Below are positions 1 to 11,404 of a stretch of 50,758 nucleotides of DNA, piece after piece. Under the pieces are notes generated by a model, which saw only the letters and a list, made by a program, of their open reading frames with translations, had not been told where the DNA came from and made no database searches. The stretch comes from Chara braunii (lineage: Eukaryota; Streptophyta; Charophyceae; Charales; Characeae), in the NCBI GenBank assembly GCA_003427395.1, contig BFEA01000472.1, positions 280,648-331,405 on the forward strand, given 5' to 3'. The first letter of the stretch is position 1; every line of letters starts with the position of its first letter. The position numbers and the translations under genes are program-made.

Positions 1-144
1 GTGGCCAATCTGGGGTGTGGCCGAGACATCTCGGCCGTGGCCAATCTGGGGTGTGGCCGAGACATCTCGGCCGTGGCCAATCTGGGGTGTGGCCGCGACA
101 TCTCGGCCATGGACAATGTGGGGTGTGGCCGAGACATCTCGGCT
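1..144. repeat. 36-bp tandem repeat (four units)
   Basis: Four consecutive 36-bp units run from the first base of the window, and a degenerate fifth unit continues to about 164. Each unit carries an 18-bp near-palindrome made of GGCCGAGA, a 2-nt centre CA, and TCTCGGCC. The third unit has one substitution in the left arm, and the fourth differs at several positions outside the arms. The unit length is divisible by three, so all three forward frames stay open. That produces spurious ORFs, and I do not treat it as coding. The array probably extends beyond the window edge. Confidence 0.9.
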
Positions 145-205
145 GTGGCCCAACCTTGGGGCTGGTTTTGTTCCTTCCAGCCGCGGCGCGGCATGCGTCG
201 GACTG

Positions 206-228
206 AAAAAAAAAAAAAAAAAAAAAAA
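206..228 (+). repeat. 23-nt poly-A run
   Basis: An uninterrupted run of 23 A residues lies just after the minisatellite and a GC-rich stretch. It could be the tail of a retroposed sequence, but no recognisable body precedes it. Confidence 0.85.
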
Positions 229-1693
229 CTATTTTTTCTCCTTCCAGCTGTGCCGCAGCGTGCAACCGACCAAAAAAAACAAAAACGGCCTACAAAATGC
301 GGTATTTCTGCCTTTTCGAACTCGGGGCCTGATGTTACCGCCTTTTGCTGTTATTTCTGCCTTTTCGAACTACGGCCATTTTTTCATTGCCCATTCATGT
401 TCTTTTTGCCTTTACAGTTCGAAAGTGTGGTACTACCGCACTTGCTCATTTTTTTTTTTAGTGGGTCACACAGTACCTACCATGTGCTATGCACCACAAA
501 GCTTATGACACTACACGATGGTGTGTGTTCCCCCCACTGTTAAATGATTTTCATTACATGAAACAAAGAATCATGTCTTCCCAAAAGCTTTTTGGTCTCT
601 GAATTCTACTGTTTCGGGATGCTGCAACCGGTTTCCAGCAGGTGCTGCTCCCCACCCATGCGCTGAAGCCTTCATATCATGTGACAATGTCTGTTAAGAA
701 AACAAAAAGGTAAACACATATCCTTCTAGCACAATATGGATTCACAAGTTCATAACATGGGATGATCCGAGCATCCGGTTCAGGGTCCGGACAGTTTGTG
801 GTCCAGAGTTCAGAATCCGTACGTATGAAGCTGCCTAGATTCAATACAAGGACACCATGAAGAAGAAACTTGAATCGCAAATACATTGAGCTCTCATGAA
901 ACAGAATTGACTCAAAGACAAAGGAGACAGCAGAATCAGCGAAGCATGGATTACATGCATCAGACAAGTACCGTGTCTTGGTCCCAGCTTGTTAATTACT
1001 ATCTTCAGTTATATTCTTTCTTCATATGGCACGAGTATATCATTTACATTTTCTTGATGACGTTATGTGAGAACAAGGGGAAAACCCTGTGTACAGTACC
1101 AAGTTGGTTTTTTTACCTGTTTCTTCAGTAATAAGTACTAATAATATCAATTTTGATGATATAATATGATTTTCATCTTGATAAGTACTTCAAAGAATGT
1201 ACATTCTTTCTTTAGTGTATATAGATAAACACTCAAATTTGAGTGTTAAGCGTTTGTTTATGCGAGACAATGATAGAGTTTGATATCATTTTAAACATCT
1301 GAGACAGCACCCCAAGTTGGCGCTTGATGGTGACAAAAAAAAATAAAGAATAAAAAATATTCAGTTTTATCATGACACTTATGTTGAGTCATGGCATTGT
1401 TGCTATTCGGAAAGACACCTTAGATGTGTCATTCAAGTTGTATTTTATCTTGGAAAAGTCGTCGTTCATTCTTCGGTGGGGTTAATTCAAGGTATATATG
1501 AGATCCTAAAAGGACTCAAACAGGATTTGTTGATGTTTTGAAAGATATCTTTTTGCATCAATAATGTTGTGGAAGCAAATAATTGAATATTTTCTTTGGG
1601 TTTTCATAATTTTGCTTATCTTTAGAGATCCCCGAGATGTGTGACTGACCGAGCTGTGATCGGGACGTGGACGACACTACCCCTAAGTGACAA
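229..1693. other. Non-coding AT-rich stretch, no gene seen
   Basis: No ORF with recognisable protein similarity occurs here. Short duplicated phrases appear (TTTCTGCCTTTTCGAAC occurs twice between 300 and 370). A CCGG-rich patch at about 765-800 resembles the subterminal sequence of the hAT-like elements elsewhere in the window, but I found no matching inverted end. Confidence 0.6.
1228..1247. repeat. Perfect 20-bp palindrome
   Basis: AACACTCAAA is followed directly by its exact reverse complement TTTGAGTGTT, with no spacer. It lies in AT-rich non-coding DNA. It could form a small cruciform or be a symmetric protein-binding site, but no neighbouring gene supports either role. Confidence 0.8.
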
Positions 1694-1850
1694 CCTGACG
1701 ATGACCCTCGTTCAACCACTAACTGGCAACCTGACGATGATGACAAATGATTTTTGATGGTGGTTTACGATTTTTGTTTGTATATATTGAAAAAAACATC
1801 GTTCATCCACTAAGTAGCAATCTAACGAGGGGGATAATTTTTGTCAATGA
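1694..1850 (+). repeat. Diverged ~100-bp repeat units (left part of repeat X)
   Basis: The segments at about 1707-1745 and 1797-1850 share a pattern of CGTTCA, CCACTAA and CAA(C/T)CT(A/G)ACGA. A third related unit lies at about 11664-11725, directly on the far side of the nested hAT/gypsy insertion (compare TATATATTG, AACAT, GTT, ATCCACT). The insertion therefore appears to have landed inside a pre-existing array of these units. The function is unknown. Confidence 0.5.
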
Positions 1851-1923
1851 TCTATTATTGTTTTTGCTAGGCTACCAGAGTGGCCCGGGGTCACTTGCCC
1901 GGCCGGGCCAAAAAAAATAAAAA

Positions 1924-3015
1924 CGTGATGACCCGTCCAAACATGGACTGAAACACACTGCTGATTTCTGAGTTTTGCTCATAGACTGAATGCCCTGCTG
2001 AGTTTCCCGCCTGCTACTAAGTCTGTGTGCACGCTTGCTGGACTGCATGTCTGTCTGAGTGCTGGTTGGCTTGAGTGTGTGCGTGACCATGCCTGTCTGA
2101 GTGTTGGTTGGTTTGGGTGTGTGTGTGACCGTGCCTGTCTGAGTGCTCGTTGGCATGCGTATGTGTGTGGCCCGTCAGGGCACTTGCTCTTTCGTTGGGC
2201 CCTCAGGGCCGGTACTTACCTGTGGCCGTGACATTGAGGGGTTGCAGCGGGGAAAAGCACTCAAGTAGCAGGTAGGCCGGTACCACACCTGGAAGGGGTA
2301 GATGTGCAGGTACCGGAGGCTTGAGTAGAAGAAGACAAAAGTGGCATTTTTAAAGGCCCAGTAGTGTACGCTAGGTCTAGGCGGATACCAGTCTGAGTCT
2401 AGGGCCTGTACGGGCAATATTAGAGTCTGCAATAATGTTTCCCTCCAAAAAGGAGGAGGTACCGGTTGCTTGGGAGGGCAAGCGGCTTGGAAGTCACCGC
2501 CCAAGAGGCAAAGCAGGCCGCTATATCTTCCGGTCGGGCGGAGAGTCACACCAAGAAGCTTCAAGGCAGGGTTGGGCATGGCGGCCTGAGCTAGAGCAGC
2601 CATAGCTGCTTTGGGTTGTCCTTTGGGCGTCGGGGCAAGGCCTAGTAGTCCGCCATAGCCCAGGCCTGTGAGAGTGAAGAGTGGGGGAGGCGGCCATGGC
2701 TATGGTGGACCTCAAGTGATACCTGCAGTAGAAAAGGGACTCGGACTTTGATTCTGGATCAGCCATTCAACATTGTATTATTATTTCTTGTATGAATAAG
2801 AGAAGGCGGAGATAAGGAGGAGGAGTTTGTTGGGCGAAGAAGAGGAGCCTTGTCATTTGCCTTTGCTGGTGTACATCATCTTCTTCTTCTTCTTACTTCT
2901 TCTTATTCTTCTAATCCTCTCTCTCTCCTCTCAAGTTCATTCATTTCCTTCTGCAATTGGACGGCATTGTACTTTCTGATGGATGTGTATCTCGAAATTG
3001 GCCAGGATCATAACA
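1924..3015 (+). repeat. 5' LTR of gypsy element 1
   Basis: About 1.09 kb, aligned by eye with the sequence at 10158-11404. It begins GTGATGACCCG after a base that is T in the 3' copy and C here, and it ends CATAACA immediately before the primer-binding site. Compared with the 3' LTR it lacks roughly 220 bp near 2545 and has about 45 extra bp of TC-rich sequence near 2910-2955. A third LTR of this family is at 16039-17234. Confidence 0.88.
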
Positions 3016-3016
3016 T

Positions 3017-3028
3017 TGGTATCAGAGC
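3017..3028 (+). promoter_or_regulatory. Primer-binding site for initiator-Met tRNA
   Basis: TGGTATCAGAGC, one base after the LTR end, is the standard plant retrotransposon primer-binding site. It is complementary to the 3' end of cytosolic initiator tRNA-Met and primes minus-strand DNA synthesis. It fixes the 5' LTR boundary at 3015. Confidence 0.95.
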
Positions 3029-4465
3029 GAGGTTCTACTTGCTGGTGAGAGTTGACTTTGCTGCCCTAACCCTAACCTAAGTGGATGAGGGCACCGCTTA
3101 GGGTTCACAAATGGTTAACAGGTACCCCCACTTTTGGTGTGAAATATCATTAAAATGACCCTTTGGTTTTCTTATAAATGGGGGTGAAAATTTGGGGGTC
3201 GGTTAACCTTCTGTCTTAGGGTTAGGGTTGGTTGGTGAAGGGAAGTGGGGCAGCGAGGTTGAGGGAAGCTGCCCCCACCTGGTTAGGTCATGTGGGGTCG
3301 ACATAGAACCTAACCAGGTTGTTTGAGAGTGAGATTAGGGTGGTGAGACATTTCGAGGAGGCTTCATGCGGCAATTTGAGAGAGGCGACAATGAGAGGCA
3401 CTCGCACGTGGAATCTGATTCAAGGGAGACGCTTGGCAACTTAAGGGCTGCCCTCAAGTAGGCGAGCTTAAGGGTCAGCGGCCACTCAGCATCTACGGAC
3501 TGCAAGTTGCTACTTTGTTCTTAAGCATCGACGGGGGATCCGGCGTTGCACTTGGGTGTTGGAGTCAGACCCTCCTAGGAGATAGGACATTAGTGTAGGG
3601 GTAGCGTTAGAGGGGTCGGGAAGATCACATGAGAGGGGGGTGAGTTCTATTCATCTCGAAGCTCAAGGCCACTCAGGTAAGTGTCATGCACCTACGGGAT
3701 GCCCATGAATGTGTGTATGGTATTGATTGTCCTGCTGGGGTACTCTAGGTTTCTTTTCCTACTCCTCTGTGGTCTTGATTGTGTGACTGAATGCATGTGA
3801 TCTACCTACTCACCTGATGGATGGAAAATGAAGTATCTTGACCTAAATGCCGAGTCTTTCTACAATGCTTTGTCTTTTCATCTCTGAACGGTTGTAGTCT
3901 GTAGGTTCTGCCAGAAGTTGAAATTTCGTTTTTCAGTGTAGTAGAGACTGAACTAAGTCCATGTGGAACTCCTCTTCGTTGGGACCTGGTTGCGACCTAC
4001 GTGGGACCTCTGGGACCCAGCGGAACCGGGCCCAAACAAGAAGAGCCTATGGACCCAAATCGGTTAGGCATTGGCCCTTTGTCTTCTTGGCTGGGATACG
4101 AAGTTCATTCTTCTTGCATTAGGACACCCACTGCCGAGGGGATCTTGGCTGAGACGTTTCGCATGTCTTTTGGTTGCACTGTCCGTAGCTTGACTCGCAC
4201 CCTGTACACCACTCAATTCTCCATTGTTGCATTTAGTCACTCGTTGTCTGATTTGTTGTACGGTCACGAAGCTGGTCAGACTGGACTTGAGAGGACCTCG
4301 TATGCAGTCTGATCAGACTGGGTCGTTGGATCAGACCTCTCGTTTGAACTTGTTTGTTTTTCTTTGGTTTGTTGCTCTCTACGTCCAAATGAAATGCCGC
4401 TCCGGCTAGGAGTTCTACGTTCTCTTCTCTGAGCTTTCAAGTCTGTTTTTCTGAGTTCATTTACG
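3029..4465 (+). other. Untranslated leader of gypsy element 1
   Basis: About 1.4 kb between the primer-binding site and gag with no recognisable protein. It contains the small TTAA-flanked element at 3119-3202 and short telomere-like strings on either side of it: CCCTAACCCTAACC at about 3063 and TTAGGGTTAGGGTT at about 3216, in inverted orientation. Long leaders are usual in plant gypsy elements. Confidence 0.6.
3119..3202. mobile_element. 84-bp TTAA-flanked miniature element
   Basis: It is flanked on both sides by TTAA (3115-3118 and 3203-3206), the target duplication used by piggyBac-type transposases. The ends are imperfectly inverted: the left begins CAGGTACCCCCACTTTT, and the right, read on the other strand, begins CCGACCCCCAAATTTTC. 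A longer relative with the same ends and a similar interior (AATGACCCTT, GGTTT) is at 43114-43466. The assignment to piggyBac rests only on TTAA and short end similarity. The copy may have been carried along inside this gypsy family. Confidence 0.5.
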
Positions 4466-6256
4466 ATGCCCGTGGAGACCCGCCGCCAGAAAGAAGAGAG
4501 AGAGAGGAGAGAGAGAGAGAAGGGAAAGAGGGAAAGTGACCGTCTGGATTGGGCAAGGACTGGGCAAAGGAGTATTCGTCCAAGTGAGAAGGGGAGTGAA
4601 CCTCTTGAGAGTCTAATTGATTTTTTTGCTGATTGGCGACTCTCTGACCCACCTGTCAATACTAACGGTCCAAAAATGGCTCAGCTAACTTCAGTGCAAT
4701 GGCGGGCCTTGTTAGATGCAGCCATGCGGAAAAACCGTATCTACAAGCACTCCTAGATAGTGCAACCAAAAGGGAACAGGAGGCAGAGAAGGAAAGGAAG
4801 GAGTCATTGCTGAAAAGGCAGGTGACCATCCTAGAGATTGTTCCCTCACTGACTGAAGAGCAGTGTGGGGAACAATTGCAATCTATACTCACCGCCCTTG
4901 TTCAAGTCAGGAATCTTGAAGATCATACCACTCAGATCGGTGAAGTCCTCGCAAAGTTGCGAACCCTTCAAGATGATCTGACTGATATAACCCGCAAGTA
5001 CCATGAATTGACAAAGGAGGTGGCTGAGCTGCGACAAGCCCAAGTGGCCAACCCTCTTCCTCTACCCCCTGGACCTGAAGCTGCAATTGAAACTACCTCT
5101 GCCTCTCTTACTGTATCTTTGTCCTTGAATGTGATGGCAACCCCCTCGGGACCTGCAACAGGTGCAGATTCCGTTGTTGCTGTGACAAGCAACGAGGCTG
5201 GAAATCTGCAACTGGTGCAGCCCCAAGATTGGAACCAGCAGGAGTTGGTCCCAGCTACGCCGGTCCCTATGTGGATCGTAAGGCGGTTCAAATACCGTCT
5301 AAGTACGATGGCAAGGAAGACATCGAGTCCTGGATCGGCTCCATGAGGGCATATTTCGAGGTTCTGGGACTCAACCTGAGACCCAGTCTGTGATCATGGA
5401 AATGAATGTCGAGCCGGTCGTGCGGGGCTTTTTAGAGGTCCAAGCTACGCGAGTTGGGATTCCTAAAATTGAACTAACAAGATGTCTTAAGGCCACCCCG
5501 GTTGCCTCCCTCGAGGAACTCCTCATTTCACAATACCTGGATCCACATGCTGCAGCAAGGGCAAGAATCCAGCTTGACAAAATTCAGCGCAGCAAGTGGA
5601 CGGGCTCCATGAAAAGCCTGCAGACTTACCTTAGCAAGATGTTCGCTACACCCGGATTGGAACTAACTGCTCAATCTTGCTTGGATGTGGTCAAAGGCGC
5701 GGTTCCCACCAACTTTACTAATCGCCTGGGCAGGGACTTCATTGGTTACACTGACTGGTTCACCTTAATGAAGGACATAGTCATTCTTGAGGCTGTAGAC
5801 CTCGTCACCACAGCAGGTAGCAAAAAGCCCATGGGCGGCAGGCGGTTCAAAGGCAACAACCGTTTTGTTGTGCATGACCTGCTGGAGGTTGAAGAAGAAG
5901 CCGATGTAGAGGACCCCACTCTTGGTGACGACCAAGAACAGGACCTTGATACAACTTGTTCTTCGGCCCATGAGTCTGACGCAAACCACGAAGAAGAAAA
6001 AATTACTACCTTCAAAAAGACTGCCAATACAAAGGGGCCGAATCGAAGTGTAGGGAAGAACTATGTCCAACTTCCGAAGGGAGTCAAGATCCCACCTAAA
6101 CCGGAGGATGCGACTACTAAACCTTGGGTCGACCTACGGATTACTGAAAATGACTGGCGGGGTAGATTCAAGAAGGGGGTATGCCTGCATTGCCAAAAAC
6201 CAAACCATAAGGTACAAGATTGTTATAGGCTACAGGGAAACCAGAACCGGACGTAG
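4466..6256 (+). pseudogene. gag relic of gypsy element 1 (frameshifted)
   Basis: Gag would form the retrotransposon capsid and bind its RNA. The proposed start is the ATG at 4466, which opens a charged Arg/Glu-rich stretch. The reading frame then changes near 4735 and again between about 5340 and 5390. The middle part (4760-5040) is Lys/Glu/Leu-rich and looks coiled-coil-like. The 3' part (5390-6256, 288 codons) holds the capsid-like region and ends with a CCHC zinc knuckle of spacing C-x2-C-x4-H-x4-C (CLHCQKPNHKVQDC) at about 6180-6222. The stop is at 6254-6256, and protease follows about 200 bp downstream. No functional product is expected. Confidence 0.82.
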
Positions 6257-6461
6257 AATAAACTTCAGCAAACTCTACAGTAGGGGAGACTGAATCTGAT
6301 GCAGATCAGCAGTCCTCCCTTGAAGCCCAATCATCTGTTGAATACAAGGCTGAAGTGAGTAACGTTTTGTATGTCGAGCCTTGGGGGGAGTCTCGGACAG
6401 TCGATTTTCACTACCACTTGGAGCATTGGGCTGAGATGAAACAGCGCGTGCCCAGGGGACA

Positions 6462-7829
6462 GTGAAGTTGATCTTCTTCAAACTTCTCATAAACCACCGC
6501 TATCTCCGTGTTTTGGTTGACTGTGGTGCTACGACTAACTTTATGTCACCTCATGGGATATGCAAAGTGGGCTTGGGGATGAAGCAAGTGGCCTTGCAGA
6601 ACCCTTGCCGAACCCAAGTTGGCAACAAAGAGGTTGTCTCTTCTACGCATGCAGTCAAAGGTATGCTCGCTACCTTTGACAGGGACAAAACTGTCACCCA
6701 CACGTTAAGCTTCTATGTCCTTGGCAAGTGCCCCTTCGACGTTGTCCTTGGCTTGGGCTGGGTGCAGTCCCAATGCGAATGGACCAAGTGGAAGGAGTCA
6801 CTTTTCATGGTCAAAGATGCTCGAGGGAACGAGCTCCCTGTCCTCTTGGATGAGAAGCACGAGTCCCCAATGACTTTTCTGAATGCTATGAAGTTCTGCA
6901 AGAAATGGCGCAAGCACAAGGAGGAAGAACAGTTGTATGTTGCCTTTGTTCGTCCTACCCATGTGCCATCTACTTTTGCAGTTAATACCACTACTACTTC
7001 GATTAGTGATTCTACTTCTAGTACTTCTACTTCTAGCACCTCTATTTCTCTACCCTCTAATGGTCCAAATGATCCTACTTCAGATTCGATCGTCTCTATA
7101 CGCGACCTGCGACCGGATCTAGGTGATCCCTTTGTTGATCCCACACCCCCACCGGTCCCACCAGACATCCCAAACCTCCTTGATCAGTTTCCGGAAGTTC
7201 TGGTCGAGCCACGTGGAGTTCCTACGCGATCGGTCTGACACACCATCGAGTTGGTTGAAGGTGTTGTTCCTCCAAAGGGCTGCGTATGCCAAATGGGACC
7301 CGGCGAGTTGGAGGAACTCCGGTGATAGATTGATGAGATGATTGACAAGGGGTGGATCAAGCCTAGCGAATCTGAATTTGGTGCTCCTGTGTTGTTTGTT
7401 CCAAAGAAAGGAGGCAAACTCCGTATGTGTATTGACTATCGCGGTCTAAACCGCATCAAAAGAAATAATGCTTATCCATTGCCTCGTATAGATGACTTGC
7501 TTGATGCCGCAAGTGGGTGCAAGGTCTTCTCCAAGATCGATCTAAAGTCTGGTTACCACCAGATTGAAGTTGATCCCGCGGACCAGCACAAGACTGCGTT
7601 CAAAACACGGGATGGGTTTTACGAGTTTACCGTAATGCCCTTCGGTCTAACGAACGCACCAGCCACCTTCCAAAGCCTCATGGACAAGGTCCTCCGCGAA
7701 CAGATTGGTCGGTTCGTGGTAGTCTACCTCGATGATATCCTGATCTTCAGCAAATCCATGGAGGAACACCTCAAGCAGCTTGAGGAAGTGCTCACTATCC
7801 TCAAGGAGCGCAACTCCATCTCAACCTAG
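6462..7829 (+). pseudogene. Protease and reverse transcriptase of gypsy element 1
   Basis: One forward frame holds two pol domains. The retropepsin-like protease has its active-site motif LVDCGATTNF near 6516-6545 (the D-x-G-A type). A Ser/Thr/Pro-rich linker follows at about 6960-7190. In-frame stops occur at 7236-7238 and as a TGA-TAG pair at 7323-7328, and the RT then runs from about 7338. RT landmarks are CIDYRGLN, KIDLKSGYHQI (catalytic Asp), MPFGLTNAPATFQ and the YLDD box in VVYLDDILIF near 7720-7750. The frame is lost around 7820. The RT core is well preserved, which suggests moderate age. Confidence 0.92.
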
Positions 7830-9117
7830 ATAAATCTGAGTTTGGGAAGGATAGCATCATTTATCATGGGCATCGGTTGTCTGCTGCAGGCCTGGAGCCT
7901 GAGGCAACCAAGGTAGAGGTCATATGCAATTGGCCTCAGTCCGTGAACATTTGCGAATTGCGTTCTTTTCCCGGCCTCGCGTCATACTACCGAAAGTTTG
8001 TTCCCCGCTTCTCTATTGCTGCTCATCCATTGTCGCGGTTGACCAATAAAAATGTTCCCTATTCTTGGGGCGCCACGTGCACGAATGCCTTCCAAGCTTT
8101 AAAGGAAGCCTTGGTAAGTCACCCAGTACTCCGCATTGCAGATCCCAAACTGACATTCGTAGTCACTACGGATGTGAGCCAGTACGGAATCGGCGCAGTG
8201 CTGCAGCAAGACGACGGCAATGGCTGCGACCACTCGAATACTACAGCAAACGCATGCCCAGCATAAAGGTAGCCACTTCCACCTACATGCGCGAGCTCTA
8301 TGCTTTGTGTATGGCGCTGGACCACTGGAAACATTATCTTTTGGGACGCCACTTCAAAGTCTTCTCAGATCATGAGACTCTGAAGTGGATCAAACAGCAA
8401 ACTACCCTGTCCCCTACCTTGCTTCGTTGGTTCCATGAGATTGGCATTTTCGATTTTGAGTTAAGACACAAAAAGGGTTGTTATAATCGAGTCGCAGACG
8501 CATTGTCTCGCCACCCTGAGTACATGACTTGCCTTGTGAAATCCTACGACCTCCGGAAGAAACTGAAGGAGGAGCTCGTAGAGCACACCGCCAAGGATCC
8601 AGAGCTTAGTTCCATCCTTGAGCGGCTACGGGCTGACCCTATCAGTCAGCCTGATTTTCACGAGTATGGAGGACTGATTTTTCGTCGTTACGGGAACCAC
8701 GACCGTTTGTGTGTGCCCAACTATGAGCCTCTCCGCACGCACTTTATGGATTTGGCTCATGGCCGGAGCGGACCCTTCGGCATGGCAAAAACGTACGCAA
8801 ATTTGCTGAGACAGTTTGATTGGCCTGGCATGAAAGGGACTGATGAAAAGTTTGTGGCTGAATGTCAAGTTTGTCAACAAATCAAACCATGCAGACAAAA
8901 GTCGATGGGGCTACTCACACCCCTACCCATTCCCGATGGTCCCGGGGAGTCTGTCTCCATCGACTTCACCGACATGGGAAAGGTAAGTAAGAACGACTAC
9001 TCACATGTCATGGTGATTGTTGACCGATTCTCTAAGTTACTCAACCTGATCCCTTTGCCGCCTCACGCCCCAACAGAACTAGTGATTCGTGAGTTCCAAC
9101 AGAAGTACATTCTGTAG
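7830..9117 (+). pseudogene. RNase H and integrase (5' part) of gypsy element 1
   Basis: After a frameshift near 7820-7830, the RT connection region (LRSFPGLASYYRKFVP) and the start of RNase H (TTDVSQYGIGAVLQ) occupy one frame to about 8220. A second shift then leads into a frame that is open to 9117. That frame carries the remaining RNase H motifs (RELYAL, FSDHETLKW, NRVADALSR), a zinc-binding integrase N-terminus and the start of the DDE core (SIDFTDM). In the zinc domain the expected second His is missing: the sequence reads SGPFGMAKT where GHxG-KT is usual. The two Cys (CQVC) are present. A TAG at 9115-9117 ends the open stretch. Confidence 0.9.
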
Positions 9118-10114
9118 TTCGGAACCCCGAAGACTCTTGTGAGCGATCGGGATCCGCGCTTCATTAGTACTGAATGGAAGGACTTCACGTCTTAACTGGG
9201 GATCAGGTTGTGTATGACATCTGGCCGACACCCCGAAGCCAACGGTTTGGCTGAGGAGATCAACCAGACTGTGTTTCAACTTTTTCGCGCTTTGATTATT
9301 CCGGATCAGGAAACTTGGGGTGAAGAGCTGTATTCCATTAAGCGGTTATAAAACAACTCCGTCCACTCCGCCACCGACATGAAACCCAACAAATTGCATT
9401 ACGGTTGGCAAATCCAGAATCCGCTCTCTTACCTATTCCCTAAGCAGCCAGCTGGTTCAACACCCGACAGACCTAGCTTCAGGACCAAGTATGATCGCTT
9501 GCTCAAAGTTGCCATTGCAGCTATGACCAAGCGACAGCACGCCATGATCCATCATGCGAACAAGAAGCGCCGACCATCGGATATTCTGGTAGGAAGCTAT
9601 GTATGGGTCAAGATGTCTGAATTCTCAGAAGAAGAGGGAGCCTCAAGCAAACTTCTCCCACTCTACTATGGGCCCTGGGAAGTTTTGAATGTGATTGGTG
9701 AAGATCACTTTGGCCCTTCGTATGTCGTTGATGTGCCAGCCCATCTGCGCACATACCCCGTGTTCCACGCGTCCAAACTGTACCTCCACCATGATGCTAA
9801 GACATTCGATTATCACGAAGATATGATCCCTCGCGCGATCAAAGGCAGGCATGAGATAGACCACATTGAACAGCACGTAGGGAAGGGACGCAACAGATAG
9901 TACCAGGTTCACTTTATGTACCATCCGTTAGATGATCTGTACTAGATTTCCAATCAAGAACTGCTACGTAGCGCACCACGCGTTGTTAAAGCCTACGAGC
10001 GACAAATCACCACTAACGCTACGCCTAAGATCTCTGCAAGGCTCAGTGCGACAGAGTATTCTAGGAATCTCTTTGCCTTGCTTGCCTACGATGAGTTTCT
10101 CGAGGACTCAGAAT
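9118..10114 (+). pseudogene. Integrase C-terminal half and chromodomain-like tail, element 1
   Basis: The integrase core continues with SDRDPRF (second Asp) and HPEANG followed by the catalytic Glu region. In-frame stops fall near 9193 and 9348, and the longest open part is 9379-9900. The C-terminal domain contains YYGPWEVL and YPVFHASKL. It is followed by a chromodomain-like tail (IDHIEQH, QVHFMYHP, VVKAYER) that continues in the same frame through two stops (9898-9900 and one near 9945). Chromodomains in this position direct chromovirus integration to marked chromatin; here that role is inferred from the family. Confidence 0.85.
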
Positions 10115-10144
10115 GAGTTACTCGCTCGAAGGGACCTCGCTCTT

Positions 10145-10154
10145 GAGGGGGGAG
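10145..10154 (+). promoter_or_regulatory. Polypurine tract of gypsy element 1
   Basis: GAGGGGGGAG lies three bases upstream of the 3' LTR start TGTGATGACC. The polypurine tract primes plus-strand DNA synthesis. The same context (CTCTTGAGGGG, GTAG) recurs twice at the second copy near 15955 and 16025. Confidence 0.85.
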
Positions 10155-10157
10155 TAG

Positions 10158-11404
10158 TGTGATGACCCGCCCAACCATGGACTGAAACACAGCTGATTTT
10201 TGAGTTTTGCTCATAGACTGAATGCCTTGCTGAGTTTCCCGTCTGCTACTAGGTCTGTGTGTGCACGCTTGCTGGACTGCATGTCTGTCTGAGTGCTGGT
10301 TGGCTTGAGTGTGTGTGTGACCATGCCTGTCTGAGTGTTGGTTGGCTTGGGTGTGTGTGTGACCGTGCCTGTTTGAGTGCTGATTGGCATGAGTAGGTGT
10401 GTGGCCCGTCAGGGCACTTGCTCGTTCGTTGGGCCCTCAGGGCCGGTACTTACTTGTGGCCGTGACATTGAGGGGTTGCAACGGGGAAAAGCACTCAAGT
10501 AGCGGGTAGGCCGGTACCGCACCTGGAAGGGGTAGATGTGCAGGTACCGGAGGCCGAGCAAAAGAAGACAAAAGTGGCATTTTTTTAGGCCTAGTAGTGT
10601 AGGCTAGGTCTAGGCGGATACCAATCTGGGTCTAGGGCCTGTACGGGCAATATCAGAGTCCACAATGATGTTTCCCTCCAAAAAGGAGGTGGTATCGGTT
10701 GCTTGGGAGGCCAAGCGGCCTGGAAGTCACCGCCCAAGAGGCAAAGCAGGCCGCTATATCTTCAGGTCGAGTGGAGAGTCCGGCCTCTTTTCGGTGTGCA
10801 AGTTTGGCAACACACTGGTGGAGCGCTGGCTGGAGCAGCGCTATGCTGGAGCAGCGCTGCTGGGGAGGAAGGAGAAGGACACAAGGGAGGTCGAAGGAAG
10901 GAAAGGGGAGGAGCGCCAGGTGTACGTACCTGGCTATGGTGGCAGCCATCTTCATCACCTTGGTGGGCGCTGCAGCAGGGGGAAAGCCACACCAAGAAGC
11001 TTCAAAGCAGGGTTGGACATGGCGGCTTGAGCTAGAGCAGCCATAGTTGGTTTGGGTTGTCCTTTGGGCATCGGGCAAGGCCTAGTAGTCCGCCATAGCC
11101 TAGGCCTATGAGAGTGAAAAGTGGGGGAGGCGGCCATGGCTATGGTGGACCTCAAGTGATACCTGCAATAGAAGAGGGACTCGGACTTTGATTCTGGATC
11201 AGCCATTCAACATTGTATTATTATTTATTGCATGGATAAGAGAAGGGGGAGATAAGGAGGAGGAGTTTGTTGGGCAAAGAAGAAGAGCCTTGTCATTTGT
11301 CTTTGTTGGTGTACATCATTTTCTTCTTCTTTCTTACTTCTTCAATTGGACGACATTGTACTTTCTGATGGATCTGTATCTCGAAATTGGCCACGATCAT
11401 AACA
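10158..11404 (+). repeat. 3' LTR of gypsy element 1
   Basis: About 1.25 kb, starting TGTGATGACCCG and ending ATCATAACA. It matches the 5' LTR over nearly its whole length, with a ~220-bp block at about 10765-10985 that is absent from the 5' LTR. The LTR at 16039-17234 has a comparable block, so the 5' LTR probably suffered a deletion. Many single-base differences between the LTRs point to an old insertion. Confidence 0.88.

Larger units (their letters stand above)
1924..11404 (+). mobile_element. Ty3/gypsy chromovirus, near-complete but inactive
   Basis: This is an LTR retrotransposon with two LTRs, a tRNA-Met primer-binding site, a gag relic with a zinc knuckle, then protease, RT, RNase H, integrase and a chromodomain-like tail, and a polypurine tract. 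That is the Ty3/gypsy domain order. All ORFs carry stops or frameshifts, and the LTRs differ by indels, so the copy is old. The 5-bp target duplication is unclear because the target is A-rich (AAAAA left, AAAAT right). The element interrupts the hAT element at 1867-11655 and so is the younger insertion. Confidence 0.93.

Noticed and set aside
1-543. 180-codon forward ORF and two overlapping ones
   Set aside because: They are created by the 36-bp minisatellite, whose length is divisible by three; no domain is visible.
3063-3231. Interstitial telomere
   Set aside because: Only two to three short CCCTAA/TTAGGG units on each side of a miniature element; too short to call a telomeric tract.
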